DNA of 64,000 nucleotides, from the NCBI GenBank assembly GCA_030544235.1, contig CM060462.1, positions 1,041,001 to 1,105,000 of the forward strand, read 5' to 3'. A program made the translations under genes and the position numbers. This DNA is from Lepturacanthus savala. Taxonomy: Eukaryota > Chordata > Actinopteri > Scombriformes > Trichiuridae. How positions within the stretch are numbered: position 1 is the first letter of the stretch; the number at the start of each line of letters is the position of its first letter. Shown here one piece after another: positions 1 to 13,723 of this stretch. The notes beneath the pieces were generated by a model. It did no database searches. It saw only the letters and a program-made list of their open reading frames with translations, and had not been told where the DNA came from.

Positions 1-1129
1 TCGCCCTTTTTTTCCACATTTTGGAATTGTGCAAACAAACAAAAAAGCTGTCAGGAAACACCAGACCCAAAGATATATTGATAAGTTTTGACTTTTATTT
101 CCTTCACTTGCATCTTCTCACGTCGTAGTTCTTCCTGCTGGAGATACGAGGAGAAAATGTGAGTAGAGGAAAAATGGAAACATGTTTAGTGATGAGATGT
201 CATTTCCTGTATCTTAAAAGAGTAAAGAAGTCATTTTATATTCAGGATAACATGGTAACAAATCAATGAATTATTTGCATTTATGACTATTTGGTTTGTA
301 AAGTCACAATTTCCTGAACCGGGTTGTGATTAGAAGTTCTTCTAATGTTTAGAATTAGTTTAGTTTTGCTAAATAGGCTGTTTTTAATGGGAAAAGGGAA
401 ATGATGCATCTAAATATGAATGGGAATAACAACTCTAGATAATTAAATGTGTCATATTGCTGAAAGAAGACAGACTCTTTGTTTTGTGTCAAATGTTGGT
501 TAATTCATTGATCTTTGTTGCTAAGGTGGTTGCTAAGGTGGTTGCTAAGGTGTTTCCATGTGTTGGTGATTCTCTTATCAACATTATTCAGGTCATAATT
601 CATCTCTAATTTGTTTTATATTGCATGAAAAAACTAATTTCTCATCCAAACATCTGTATTTTTTAAAGTTTTCAATATAAACATTGCATTTGAATGCATC
701 ACGGTGATGTTTTATTTACTTCACTGATCTTATTTGACATATATCATAATGTGACAGCAGCTCTAATCCTCTGTTTAAACTCACATTCCAACACAGAGTC
801 GTATTTTAAGCAACACTTGATATGAAGTTAGGTTTCTTTTTGTTTAATTAGCTAGCTGCTAATGTTAGCCTAACAGTCTTCACATTAATTTGAAATGTTT
901 CGTGACGTTGCTGATGCACCGATAAAGTTTTTACAAATGACCTTATTGCATTTCGGTCATGTTGTGAAATAACCTTTAAAGAAAAATCTCTGTTTATATT
1001 ACTATACTATATTACAAATATAGTTAAATTAAACTATGAACATCTATTTCCTTCCTTATTTTAAATTCTGCTCCATTGATTGTTAATTATTTCCTGTTTC
1101 CGCTTGATGACTTTAAAGTAGTTTCCAGG

Positions 1130-1167
<38 letters not shown>

Positions 1168-2469
1168 GAAACTCTCATTGTGTCGGTCTGGGCCGAAGAG
1201 GAAAGACTGCAAACAAAAAAAAAAAGGCGGGAAGACAAAAGGAATGCAGAGCTGGAAGCTGCAGCTGGACACAGGAAGCTTTGTTAGACAGAAAATCCAC
1301 AGAAGAAGAAAATAAAGACAGAAAATCCAAAGAAGAAGAAAATAAAGACAGAAAATCCACAGAAGAAGAACTGGGGCAGCGTCAGTTCCACTATATATAC
1401 CTATTCTAATAGATCCATCCAGAGATAAAGATGTTTTTTTCTTTTGTATGAGAGGATGAAGCTGATGATTTTCTATATTTTCTCTATTTTCCTTCATGTT
1501 TGGATCTGATCCAACAATAAACTGTTTAAACTTATTCCTGCTTCAATGGGAGAACAGAACAGATTGGGTTGGATTCATGACTGTGAGGAGAAATAGAATA
1601 AAAACTAATAATATCAGATGGAGCTACATCATTTATCCATATTCATAATTCCCTTGTTACCATCAGCAGAACAAAGACCAGGTGGAGCAGTCATCTAACA
1701 TTTTATTTTGTAGAGTTTATAGAGTATTAGACTAAATAATTGCAGTAGTTTGTGGTTAAAGTTAGAATCTGTATAATGTAAAGAGCACTGACAGTAGAAG
1801 GAAGAGTCTTAAGTTAAAAAAATAAAAGTCCCGTGTTTATATCTAAGGCTTCCTCTGACTGACGACTATAAAAAACATTCATTTAACTGAATTTATTATT
1901 TTAATGCTGCTATCACCTGATCACAAATGAATTATTTCATTATCTTAACATAACAAAGCCATATACACACATTACACACATTAGTGTCTTTTCAAAATAA
2001 AACACTCCAGGTTAATATCCTGCATCTGAATCCAACTTACAACAGAACCATAGAGTCAACACTTGAAATCTTCAGTGTTTTATTTACATTTTATTTTATT
2101 TTATTTTACCTATTGTAACACAGCTGGTGTATAATATTTATTTATTGATTGATTTTTCTCTTATGAATGTAGTCTAGTCTTTTTTCTCTGTAACAATAGA
2201 ATTTCCTGATGTTCACCTTATCTTCACTGTATATTCACTTGCAGAATAAAAATGTAAGTTATTAATATAACTAATATGACACTGAAAACAAACACAATAA
2301 CATCTTTTACTCAAACTGCAGGAAATGAATTAGGATGATGGAAAGAACAAAGAACAAATTTGGAATAAAACATTCATTAATATAATTTATGTATATAATT
2401 ATGTGAAATGCACAGTGGGAGTATTACTGCAGAAGTGTTGGAACAACGCTCTTGAAACTTTTTTTCCAT
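1..2469. other. gene-free AT-rich sequence
   Basis: AT-rich with a (TG)16 at 1131-1163, a short triple repeat of gttgctaaggtg near 525-552, and the 30-bp minisatellite noted separately. Open frames here are T-rich or repeat-derived. No gene seen. Confidence 0.6.
1287..1370. repeat. 30-bp minisatellite, about 3 units
   Basis: gacagaaaatccacagaaga plus agaaaataaa, three copies differing at one or two bases. Confidence 0.85.
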
Positions 2470-2793
2470 GATTCACCAATGCGTCCCGCCCTCGTCTCCA
2501 TAAATTCACTACGTTTTTTCCTCGCCCATGCGCACTTCCCACATGTCCGACAGCCCGTGAAGGCAGCACAGACAGACCCGCAGACAGCGACTCGAAGCGC
2601 CGGAGCAGCGGGGAGACGCGCGTCCCTCCGCCGCTGGAAGCCTGCACCGAAGCCGCCGCCGAACACCCGGTTCACGGCGTTAAATCCCGCTTCGGCTGCC
2701 GGAGCCTGGAAGGAAGTTACCGACGGGAAAAGGAGGAGGAAGAGGAGGAAGAGGAGGTGGAGGAGGTGGAGGAGGCGCTGCTTCGGACCAGAG
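2470..2793 (+). promoter_or_regulatory. CpG-rich leader exon and probable distal promoter of KIFC3
   Basis: A sharp rise in GC and CpG (2530-2720) against an AT-rich background, then a GGA/GGAGGT purine run ending in donor CAGAG|gtaaag at 2793. No convincing long protein frame, so it is read as a 5'UTR exon. Exon 24012 needs an upstream leader on the same strand, and this is the best promoter-like island in the window upstream of it. A 21-kb first intron would follow. The link is inference. Confidence 0.45.
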
Positions 2794-2907
2794 GTAAAGA
2801 AAAGTTTGGAGTCTTGGATCGTTTGGTTCCTTCCGGTCAGTTTGAGTCTGTTTGTCCTTCAACGAAGCGGCGGCGGATAAAAGTGTCACACAGCAGATCT
2901 GATTCAC

Positions 2908-2910
<3 letters not shown>

Positions 2911-3000
<90 letters not shown>

Positions 3001-3067
3001 GTGTGTGTGTGTGTGTTGTGTGTGTGTGTGTGTTGTGTGTGTGTGTATGTATGTTGTGTGTGTTATA

Positions 3068-3098
<31 letters not shown>

Positions 3099-3102
3099 TA
3101 TA

Positions 3103-3142
<40 letters not shown>

Positions 3143-3157
3143 ATGTATGTGTGTGTG

Positions 3158-3191
<34 letters not shown>
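2911..3191. repeat. compound (GT)n with TATATGTATG interruptions
   Basis: (TG)44 to 2999, then GT runs broken by ttgtg and by three copies of gttatatgtatg. It lies about 120 nt 3' of the leader-exon donor at 2793. Confidence 0.97.
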
Positions 3192-3192
<1 letters not shown>

Positions 3193-4509
3193 GCTTTTCA
3201 TTCGGACGTCCAGCAGTTTCCATCGCTTCAAAGCTCTTTTCTCTCTGCAGCCGCTTTTTAACAAAAGAGGCACGAGCTCACCTGGTGCACGAGCTCCACT
3301 GTAGTTTAAAGTAACTAAATACTTTACCTGAGTATTTTCCTCTAGTTACTTTAGAATGAGGATTTTAATGTTTCAAATGAATATAGTTGATATATAATAG
3401 TCTAGTATCTACATTCTTTTTTAATTTGTACTTTGAAGGTTTTTACTATTATTCTAGTCCACATTCATAAATTAAAACAGATGAATACATAAATATTCAA
3501 ACATTTAGTATAATACATATATTTTTTGATACTTTAAATACATTTTATCATATCATTCTTTGCATTTCCATTTTTAATTCACTTTTTATTAGGTATATTT
3601 TGACAGTATTTCTACTTTTATTTATTATCAATGCATCAATAAAAGCTGTTTGAGACAGTAAAGTTCAATAAAACACTGAATGAATGTATTCAGAACCAGA
3701 TTCTTGGTGATAGCGCTGTGATTTCCTGAGGGTCAGTGAACTCGTCTTGGAGTAAAACCCTGCAGGTAACTTGGTGTTTTTCCTCTGAAACGAGAAAAGA
3801 TGCAGACACATGAACTTTTCTTACAAGTCTGTTGTTTAGCCGTCGGCTACAGCGACAGTAGCTTGTGTTAGTTTGAGGAGTAAAGTAGGTTTATCATGTG
3901 GTTTTGAGATGTTACGCTGCAATGCATGCTGGGATGTGCAGAATGTTGACTATAAACTGCTGGAGGAAACCCTGATGGAAAATGCAAAATAAAAAAACTC
4001 AATTTCTGACAGGAATATTCCAGGTACTCTGTATAAATTCAACCTAAATCAAGCTTTGAAGCTGTAGTTCCTGCAGAATGACTAATGTTTATCTACTTTA
4101 AGGTGGGGTCCTGTCTGCGTTTGCACCTTTAGCTTCTGGAAAACAATCAAAATCACTGATTTTGATTGAGTAATGTGCTCCTATACTTGGAAAAAGGGGT
4201 GAATAATAATAATATAATGGCCGAACGTGAACCCAGAGACTCTGAGGCTGATCTTGGTTCATGTTTGAATTAGTTTTTATTTTAGTGTAGTTTGTAAAGA
4301 TTGTGGCTCTTTTCTTCATAAAATGTATAAATAATGGACGCAGCCTTTGTGGCATGACTTGTTTTTTCTACCAGGCTGTAAAAATGTTTATTTCAGCTGT
4401 AAATTTGGGCGTTTTAACATGAAGTCTTCTGTAGCTTTAACTTGACGTTCAACGAACTGACTATCAAGGTATTGGCTTAGTTTTTCAGCTAGGTTGCTGC
4501 TGAAGTTAG

Positions 4510-5443
4510 CGGAGAGGTTAGCAGTATATTAGCAGGGAGTATTAGCATGCTATGAAGTTAGCAGTATATTAGCAGAGAGTATTAGCATGCTATGAAGTTA
4601 GCAGTACATTAGCAGAGCGTATTAGCTTGCTATGAAGTTAGCAGTACATTAGCAGAGCGTATTAGCATGCTATGAAGTTAGCAGTACATTAGCAGAGAGT
4701 ATTAGCTTGCTATGAAGTTAGCAGTACATTAGCAGAGAGTATTAGCATGCTATGATATTAGCAGTATATTAGCAGAGAGTATTAACATGCTATGAAGTTA
4801 GCAGTATATTAGCAGAGAGTATTAGCATGCTATGAAATTAGCAGTATATTAGCAGAGAGTATTAGCATGCTATGAAGCTAGCTGTACATTAGCAGAGAGT
4901 ATTAGCCTGCTATGACTTTAGCAGTACATTAGCAGAGTATTAGCATGCAATGAATTTAGCAGTATATTAGCAGAGAGTATTAGCTTGCTATGAAGTTAGC
5001 AGTATATGAGCAGAGTATTAGCAGGCTATGAAGTTAGCAGTACATTAGCAGAGAGTATTAGCATGCTATGAAGTTAGCAGTACATTAGCAGAGAGTATTA
5101 GCATGCTATGAAGTTAGCAGTACATTAGCAGAGCGTATTAGCTTGCTATGAAGTTAGCAGTACATTAGCAGAGCGTATTAGCTTGCTATGAAGTTAGCAG
5201 TATATGAGCAGAGTATTAGCAGGCTATGAAGTTAGCAGTACATTAGCAGAGAGTATTAGCAGGCTATGAAGTTAGCAGTACATTAGCAGAGAGTATTAGC
5301 ATGCTATGAATTTATCAGTATATTAGCAGAGAGTATTAGCATGCTATGAAGTTTGCAGTACATTAGCAGAGTATTAGCATGCTATGAAGTTTGCAGTACG
5401 TTAGCAGAGTATTAGCATGCTATGAAGTTAGCAGTACATTAGA
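4510..5443. repeat. 40-bp minisatellite, about 23 units
   Basis: Units of 40 bp built from gcagtacattagcagagagt and attagcatgctatgaagtta, with some 38-bp units lacking 'ga'. Variants alternate at fixed positions (tatatt/tacatt, gcatgc/gcttgc/gcaggc). No continuous frame. Confidence 0.95.
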
Positions 5444-8400
5444 TGTCTGTTGGAGTTTTGCTCCCTTCAAAGCACAAAGCTGGTCTCAAACATGTTTAAC
5501 TGACTTCACACAGAATCACAAACTGTAGAACGTCTTTCCTTTTAATTCTCTAAACCTAGAAGCATCACTTCTCTCCTGGGTCAGAGCTTCCTGCACATGC
5601 AGACAGAAGAACTAACTCCTTCAAACCAAAGATTACACTTTCAACGACTAGCAGCAGAGCGTCTGCCTGATTTATGTCCCGTTGCTGTCGTTCTGAGGAC
5701 ATCTGGGATGCATTCACGCTCCCTGGTTTCCTGTTGGATTTGGTGTCGTCACCGTGGCGATGATGAGGGTAACATCAGCGTGTTTGGTTGAGGAGGAGGA
5801 GGAGGAGGAGGAGGAGGCCTGCAGGGTGTGTCTGCAGAGACTGACCGCTCCAGCAGAACATTCTCTATAAATAACTCAGTTTTGTCTGCAGGATTTTATC
5901 ACAGAGGAAAGAAAACAGCAGCATCACAGAGAAGGAAACTCAAGATGTTTGACTGAAAACACGAAAAGTCTTTGTGTTTATTCAATTAATCAAGAGCATG
6001 AAAGACTTTCTGTACCAATGCATGAGTAGGAAAGTATATAACAGATATTGATAATTTAAAGGTCTGGAATAATTTGGGAAACTTCTGAGAAGTTTAGAAA
6101 ATATGTTTCAGGTCTGATAAACAGCCTTTTATTATCCAGGTGGTGTCCACATGCTTTAATACCTGGGAAAATATGGAATTTGTGCAGCTCGTTACCGTGG
6201 TTACGCAGCTGTAATCCTCCTGGAGTGTAACTGCATGGCACCTGCAAATAAAATGAGTTTTAATTTCGTGTTTTAAGTTATTTGCAAAATGCTCGTGCAT
6301 ATTAATAATGCAGCTCCTCATGTCTGATTATTTCATCTTTATTCTTCTATAACAGTAACTGTTGATCTACTAGATTACAGCTTGGAAAACTGATTGATTG
6401 ATTAATCATTTAATTAATTGATGGATTAACCAACTATCTAAGTAGGCATTAGATGCAGCCCTGATGGAAAGTTCTTTCACACAACTGATAAAATAACTTC
6501 TGACTCCCAAAGTGCTTTTTTGGCAAGAATCATCCAATCACAGAGATTAAAAGTGTGTGTGTGTGTTGATCTAGTTATTTTCTTAGACTCATGGTTCTTT
6601 TCCAGCTCCTCTGTCTGTGAACATGTAACAGAAGCTGTAACAGTCACAGAAACTGCAGCCATTAAAGATTAACTCAGCTCAGGGTCAACATCATCGGCTA
6701 CAAAGCAGCTGATGGATCAGATAAACGTTATCTGGTTAATAACAGTCTCAGTTCCTTTGTCAAACTCTGCGAGTGAAAACCCTGAGCAGTCGTTTTCTGC
6801 TCATGTTGCTGAGTTTCCTTCAGGTCGCAGATGTCGGTCAGGAGTTCAGATGTTCTGTAAATGAGATGGAATGCAGCAGCACGAGGTTTAGTCTTATGTG
6901 AGGAAATCTGATTTCACTGCTTGGTAATGAAATCAGCCCGATCTCGTCTTTTAGAGTGTGAAGTGTTGCTGCAGAGGACGAGGCCACGGCTGCAGAAACA
7001 TCTGACTCCATGAAGAGACGTGTTTAGATGATGTTTAACACCTGGAAATGACAAAAAGCAGAGTAACATGTCATTCAGAGAACAGCAGAATGTGAGTCAC
7101 ACTGTTATCATCAGTTAGTCTCTGTGTGTCTGCATCTCTGTTAAAAGTCTTAATCACAAATATTTAGATTTATATTCCGACACGTTTCCAGTCTGAATAT
7201 AATGGGATCTGTATAAAAGAGGATGTGGGTTGTAGATTCATAAGACTCTGGCTTTAAGTTCATTATCTTATATCGCAGCTGATAAATGCAGATACTGATA
7301 GGTTTGAATTTACTGTGGACTTTGTGATGTCACTGATAAACATATATTTGTGGTTTTAAGAACCAAAAATCATCTTAGTTTAGTTTTAAATCTTCTCTCT
7401 TTGCTCTATAACAGCAGGATGCTGCTTTGTTTCTGTCTCGTTAATATTAATGAGTCTTTCATCTGATTGGCTAAATAAATTTACAGAAGTGTGTGTGTGT
7501 GTGTGTGTGACCTAGGCATCTATACTGCTGCTATTACTACAAATGATATTATAATAAACACCTAAAGATATATACTTGTACTTCTACTAGTAATAATATT
7601 TCACTTTATTTTATTTAACCTTGTCTATACTAATGCTACTACTAATAAACTTTATTTATACAGCACCTAGACATCTATGCTGCTGCTGCTGCTAATAATA
7701 GTAGTAATAAAGTTTACTACTATAAACTACTATAATACTATAATATACAACATGGACGTCCTCTATACTACTACTACTACTAATAATACTACTAATTATG
7801 TATATAACGTTATGTATATAACACCTAGACACTCTTATCTAAAACCTTCTCTTTAGTCATTGAAATTCTCTGGGACCTTTTTTAAACTATGACCCAACCA
7901 GTGCTGTAACCTTCTGTTAAAGCTGTGGACATGTTATTCAGAACGATGCAGTCGATGCTTCCATGTTATCTGCTGTTTAAACATCTGAATAACATCAGTG
8001 TTCTCCCTCGTTCACACCAACATCTGCTGAGGAGATGAACAGACAGGAGGCTGCTCCACTGTGGAGCTCCATGTGATGTTATGATACGTCAGTGTGTGTG
8101 TGTGTGTGTGTGTGTGTCTGAACTGGGACACAGTTATGTAACGTGTGTGTGATTGAAACCAGACAGTGTGTTGGTCCAGCAGGTGGAGCTGTTGAGCCAG
8201 ATCTCCCATGATGCAGCGGGGCAGCGTCTGTGTCACTCAGTTAAACTCAATAAAACAACCTAACGAGCTTCATTCATCCCCCACTGATCAAATATAACTG
8301 GTCTATCTTTAAATCTGAATTCACTGGGATAAAAAAGACTCATTGAATAAAAAAAACTCATTAGTTTCTATTTAAAAAAAAAAGCTGCAATGATAATTTG

Positions 8401-11096
8401 TTTTGTGTGATTATTCCAGTAATTTAGTCCTTTAAATATCAGAAATGATGCTGAATGTTTCTAAAAGTCTCCTCCCTAACAGGAACTAACAGTTCAGGGA
8501 AAGTCTGACGAGGACTTTGGCAGAAGAACAGTCAGACACATTAGAGCACAAATATCTTCCTTAAATAGCAGAATGGCCCTTTTTAAAGTCACATCCATGA
8601 AGTTCAGAGAAGTATGTGTGTAGCTGTTTGACTTATTCTGTGTCTGTGAGTTCATTATAGAATCAGAGGAAAGTGTCTGATGTTCTATGGAGGCTGATAA
8701 ACTATGAAGTGACTCACTGATGGAGTTGGTTCTTGGTTTCTATGAGTCTGTGTTTAATGGAATGAAAAACATTCTAAACGTTTCACTGCTCATCTTTTCT
8801 GATTCAGTTGCAACAGAAGCTGACGTTGTTGGAGCTTTAGTTGAAGACGACACAAAGATGACTGGACTGAGAATCAGAATAAATGATCATTTGAAGAGTT
8901 GGAAAAACAAACAATTAATTAGATTAAAACTTAGATTAAATCTATTAATCACTCCCCCAAAAAAACATTGTTATAAGAGCCTAAACATCGTTTTCACAGT
9001 TTACATTCTACTAAATCCTCCTCCACATGAGTTATGTGACACTCTTTCTGTTCTGGACTCTTGGAACATGTGATGATCTTCAGCTTCTTGTTTCCTGCTG
9101 CTTCTTCTGTTCTCTGGTGTATTCTTTGTATTCTATTCTTTGTGTGCATGTCGCCCTCTGCTGGTGTAAATGTGTATTACAGCATGTGAGCTGCAGACCA
9201 ATGAAACCTACATTGTCTGTTAATTGGTTAATAATTAATAATTTAGCAACGTGAGTTTTCTTCTTTTTTTCAGACTGTTAATTAATGAAGTCTGCTGCTG
9301 TTCTCCTCAGCTGTTTTCTTCTCATGCTCTTTTTTCATAAACAGTTAATATAACACAGTAAATCATTTCCCCCCAATCCTCAGATGTGTTTTAAGGTTTT
9401 ACAGCTTCCTGCTTTAACACAAGTGCAGCTGCAGCTCATCAGTCTGGACAGAAACTTTCCTCATTCAGCTTCTCTCAGCCAGTTTAAAGCTATTATTTTA
9501 CTATTAGTACTTTCTACTCTCTTCAAAGTAGTTTTCTGTTATTTTTGTACTGTTTCGATGTCAGATGTTAACCATGAGGAGGTGAATGTGTAGTGATGCT
9601 GCCTGCAAGACAAAACTCAGCTTCATCCCGCTTTGAATCCAAAGTTTGTGTTTTATTCTATCATCATGCTGAGGCCTTATGCTTTTCATGGTTACAACAT
9701 GTACAGATGGATTAGAGAAGTTAGACATTTCAAGTAAAAAAAGGCTGCTATAGTTTGTCTTTGGAGCTGGAGGAAACTTCTAACCGACCAATCAGAGCTG
9801 CTCGTGCTCATCAGGAGGGTTAAAGGACTCGGTCTCAGACCAGGCAGGAGTTTTTACTGTGAAGGTTCAGCAAAGATCAGAATATGAAGACAGAACAGCT
9901 GGAACCAGAGCAGCAACACAGGAAGTTGTTCCTCCTCCTCCTCCTTTCTTTCCTTCCCCGTCAGCTTTTTCCTTCTCTCCTTCAGATTCTGTTTCTTTTC
10001 TCTTTTCCTTTGAGTGTGTGCAGCTCTGTAATTTCCTCTGTAAATAGCTCATGAACTGGGTGTGTGCAGTTCATTTTGGGAAAAAGTAAACCACCAAACC
10101 CAAACAACCCCCCACCTCTTCCATTAAAGCTTTATTGGCATGAATGTTTGTTACGTCACTGCTAAAATTACAGGTTGTTAAATCATTTCGTTTTTCACAA
10201 GGAAACAAAACTGATCATAAGATAAGATTAAAAAACACTGAACGTCTCAGTCTGTTTCTGTCTCTTTACAAACAGGAAACAGGTTTAGAAACAGAAATTG
10301 TGCATAAAGATTATTAACAGTTATAATAATGAACTACTGTGTTCTCCAGTAGACTAGTATTATCCCAGGTCTGTGTCTCACTGGATAAATGAAGCCTGTG
10401 TTTTCTTGGAATTTACTGACATTTACTGACAAACTTTTCTGCTGCAGCCTCTAAACGAGCTGAATTAACTACGTTATTGTACTAGTGTAGCTTCTTGGCA
10501 TGCATTAATACACAAATAAAAATATGAAATAAAAATATTCAGTTCAGGAGTGAGTTTAAATCTGCTCCTTCATCCAGGTAACCATCAGGTGTGGCATCAT
10601 CTGCTGATTATTGCAGGTGTGTGTTGGGCTGATCCCATTAAAAGGCTCTAAAATATGCAGTTTTATCACAGCTGGGTCTGGGCGACGTCCCTTTAATGAC
10701 CTGTTGATGTTTCCAGTGAATCACGGTAATAGACGACTTCAGGAGAAGCTACGTGCTGAGCGTTCTGATTGGTGCTGACACCTTTGACCTTTGGAAACAG
10801 TCGGATGGGGAAACTGTGCACAGTTCATTGAACTTTGAGTAACTTTTCCTCAATAAATCATAGCTACTTAAATGTTTTTTAGTCTAAACGCTGTTCTAAT
10901 GATGCCTTCAATGCAAATGTATTTATATATTGAATATTGACCCTTTTATTGTCCACGTTTTACCAATTATCAAACTATATTGCATGTAGCATTGACGCTA
11001 ATGGCCATAACTCTTCTTCTCACCAACCACCTATTATGGCTTATATAGTACAATCGTCTATTTTTTATTTTAGGTTAAATAGGCCTACAGGAAATC
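5444..11096. other. presumed first-intron or intergenic sequence, no gene seen
   Basis: Contains a (GGA)8 run at 5791-5818, small GT tracts at 7490 and 8095, and a CTA/ATA-rich low-complexity stretch at about 7510-7830. Short frames at 8720-9073 and 9384-9593 have no splice context, codon bias or family resemblance. Confidence 0.5.
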
Positions 11097-11222
11097 AGTG
11101 TTTCTGACCTCCTCTTCATCACTGACCTCCTCTTCATCACTGACCTCCTCTTCATCACTGACCTCCTCTTCATCACTGACCTCCTCTTCATCACTGACCT
11201 CCTCTTCATCACTGACCTCCTC
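11097..11222. repeat. 18-bp minisatellite, 7 units
   Basis: tgacctcctcttcatcac repeated seven times with almost no divergence. Because 18 is a multiple of 3, the - strand has an open frame with EEVSDE repeats (11288-11085); that frame has no splice or family support. Confidence 0.92.
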
Positions 11223-11349
11223 TTTCTTGTTTTCCTGGACTAAGTCACGTTTACCTTTGTGCGACATGTTGACAGGTTTCAGATCCACAGAAACTAAAGG
11301 ATTTGTTTGTTTCGTTGGACTGTATCAGGGTGTCGACCTTAAATCCTGA

Positions 11350-13240
11350 CTGGACTGTCGGTTAATCATTAACGTCCCTACGAGGAAGAAATAACGTAGC
11401 ACTGAATCACACACATTGTTCGTGATGTTTTTCAAAGGCTGTAGCTCAAACGGTTTAATCTTTAAGTCTTGAATATACTGAGCAAACAGGAATGAAATGT
11501 GGGGTTATGATGCAGGAACTCCCTCCTCTTTGTCTTCACCTTCAGCTTGAGTGTTTGGTTTAAGACATAAAACGGTTCCCAGTAAGTCCAGATACCAGAT
11601 TCAGGACTTTACAGTCTAACTGGATGGAGCTCAGGGATTGATGCTGCTGCTTTCTATAGAACTTTCCAGTAGGTGGAACCAGGTCTATACAGCAGTTCCT
11701 CAAAATACAATAATTTATAGATATGAACAACTAAATGCAACGTCCAGCTACTTCTCTGTTCAGCTGCAGCCCACAGCGACGTACCTCCATACCTCATTTA
11801 CCTCATCTTATTGTTCTTGCATGTGTCTGTGAACATCTCACCCATCAGGCTTTGTTCCCCCTTGGATACTTTACTGTTTCACTACCAGTTAACCTCATTT
11901 ATCATGGCTAATAAAGCAAAGGCTAGTGCTAAAGTATAAGGCAGGTAATTATGGTTGTAGTGGTAAGAAACACCAGGCAGTCTCTATGGAAACGAAGGCT
12001 GCTTTTATTAAATAATGACTTGCAGACAATACGTCTTAAGAACATCCTCTCAGAAGTTCCTCCTATTTATTTGTAATAGATATGATTATTTTCTTGTTGC
12101 ATGTTGACCTTTGCTTTGTGGGACAATGTAATCCCCCAAAAACCGACTTTAATCTCCTGGGCTATGTCTAGTTCCTCCTCATTCACCTTCTGAAGTGTAA
12201 CATGAGAAACCGCATCATGTGACGATGGAGGCGAAAGTTTCCTGCTGCGGTTCCGCCTCCTCGTTAGGACCCTGAAAGGGTTCGGCGGACTGGAAACGTC
12301 CTCTTTGTTCCTTCAGTAAGCGCCTCAGAGTGTTTACAGTAGATTCAGGACAGGTCGCTGCTATACACTGAGGTCCTGAGGCCACCGCAGCCAATCGGAT
12401 CCATGCATCATGATTCACTGCTGTGATTCACTCTGGCAGCTCCCAGGCTGCACGGCTCTGTCAGGGCTACAGGGTTAAATAACCAGGCTGCACCCTTTAC
12501 TCAGTGTTTGGGGTGAAGTAACTCAGCTCATCCTGGAAGAAATACTCAAATCCTGTACAGTAAAAGTACATAAGTGTTATCAGTCGATGTAGTTAAACTA
12601 CCACAGTAAAGTGGTTATGAAATATGATTTAATACCAGTGTAAACAGCATAATCTCATAGGAAAAACCTGTTTTAGATTGTTTTATGTACAGATTTGTGA
12701 CTGATTCAGAACCGCTGACTTTAACTTTGACATAAATACATCATGAAGTGTCATCCTGTGTTACATCATCTGCAGTTTGATCCCGCAGCAATAACAGATG
12801 GTCGCAGGACAGGGTGGGAGGGAGGTGGGGAGGGCGAGAGAGGTGCACACAGAGTGGAGGGCTCTCTCTCTCTCTCTGTCGGTCCCTCAGTGTGATGGAG
12901 GTGAAGAGCCGACCTGCCACAGCTTTAATCTGGGAGCATTAGAGGATAAACAGCATGAGAGAGGCTCCCTTCACTGTTCCACCATCACACCGTCCACGTC
13001 GTCCAATCAGGAAACTAACGAGCGGCCGGAGGAGAAATCACACGGGATCAGAGCCAACATGGAGGAACAGTTGACGGACTTGTTGAAGGATTTGGATTTT
13101 TTTACTTTCCTGTTGGTCTGGATGACAAACTATTGAATTACTTTAAAGAACAACTAAATCTACGTGTCTCGTATAAAGTTCTTATTAGTATTAGTCAGTT
13201 TTGTGTGATGTGAGAATCTGAGGATGTGAGAGTTGAGTGT
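11350..13240. other. no gene seen
   Basis: Mixed composition with a slightly GC-rich island at about 12800-13060 containing a CT run and an ATG frame (MEEQLTDLLKDLDFF). That frame has no nearby donor, so it is not called. Confidence 0.45.
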
Positions 13241-13610
13241 TCATCACTGATGCAGCACCGGTGCCTTCAGAGGGTTAAAGATGTTCCTGTAAGTGGAGCT
13301 GAGAAACTGAAGCTGCCTCCTGTAGCTCTGGTTACCTGCTGCTGTCTAATAACTGCAGCAGAGACGACAGGACAAGGTCCATAGTTTTTATCAGCTCTGT
13401 GGAATATTGATGTTTCCTCGGGTTGGGCGGGATTCAGGACAGAGGTGAACCAGGTGAGATACAAAAGCGAAGCGTGTGAGGGCGTGAGAGAGAGCGAGAG
13501 TGCGAGAGAGAGAGAGGATTATAAAAATTCAACTCAGCAGCCGGATTAAAACAGATCTGATGAGCTGATGATCAGCTGCAGCTGAAAATATTTGGTTGAC
13601 ACAGCCGTCT
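13241..13610. repeat. direct duplication, copy A (upstream of the 13724 ATG exon)
   Basis: tcatcactgatgcagcacc, then agggttaaagatgt, gtaagtggag, gagaaactgaagctgcct, ggacaaggtcc, tcagctctgtggaat and ggacagaggtgaacca appear in this order here and again at 14334-14640. A second matching block runs from 13530. Copies are diverged by scattered substitutions and small indels. Confidence 0.7.
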
Positions 13611-13723
13611 GATTCTGAGGCTGAACTCGGTTTTTACCAAGGATGTAAAGAAACACCTGCGAGGTCTCACCTGGACCCGGCGTCCTCTCCCTCCGGAGGG
13701 GGACCGAGCTACTGGGAGGGGTC

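Noticed and set aside
4510..5443. CRISPR-like array
   Set aside because: Contiguous tandem units without unique spacers in an animal genome; it is a minisatellite.
13061..13136. ATG frame MEEQLTDLLKDLDFF as a first exon
   Set aside because: No donor follows within the frame and the tail turns hydrophobic and T-rich; left as unsupported.
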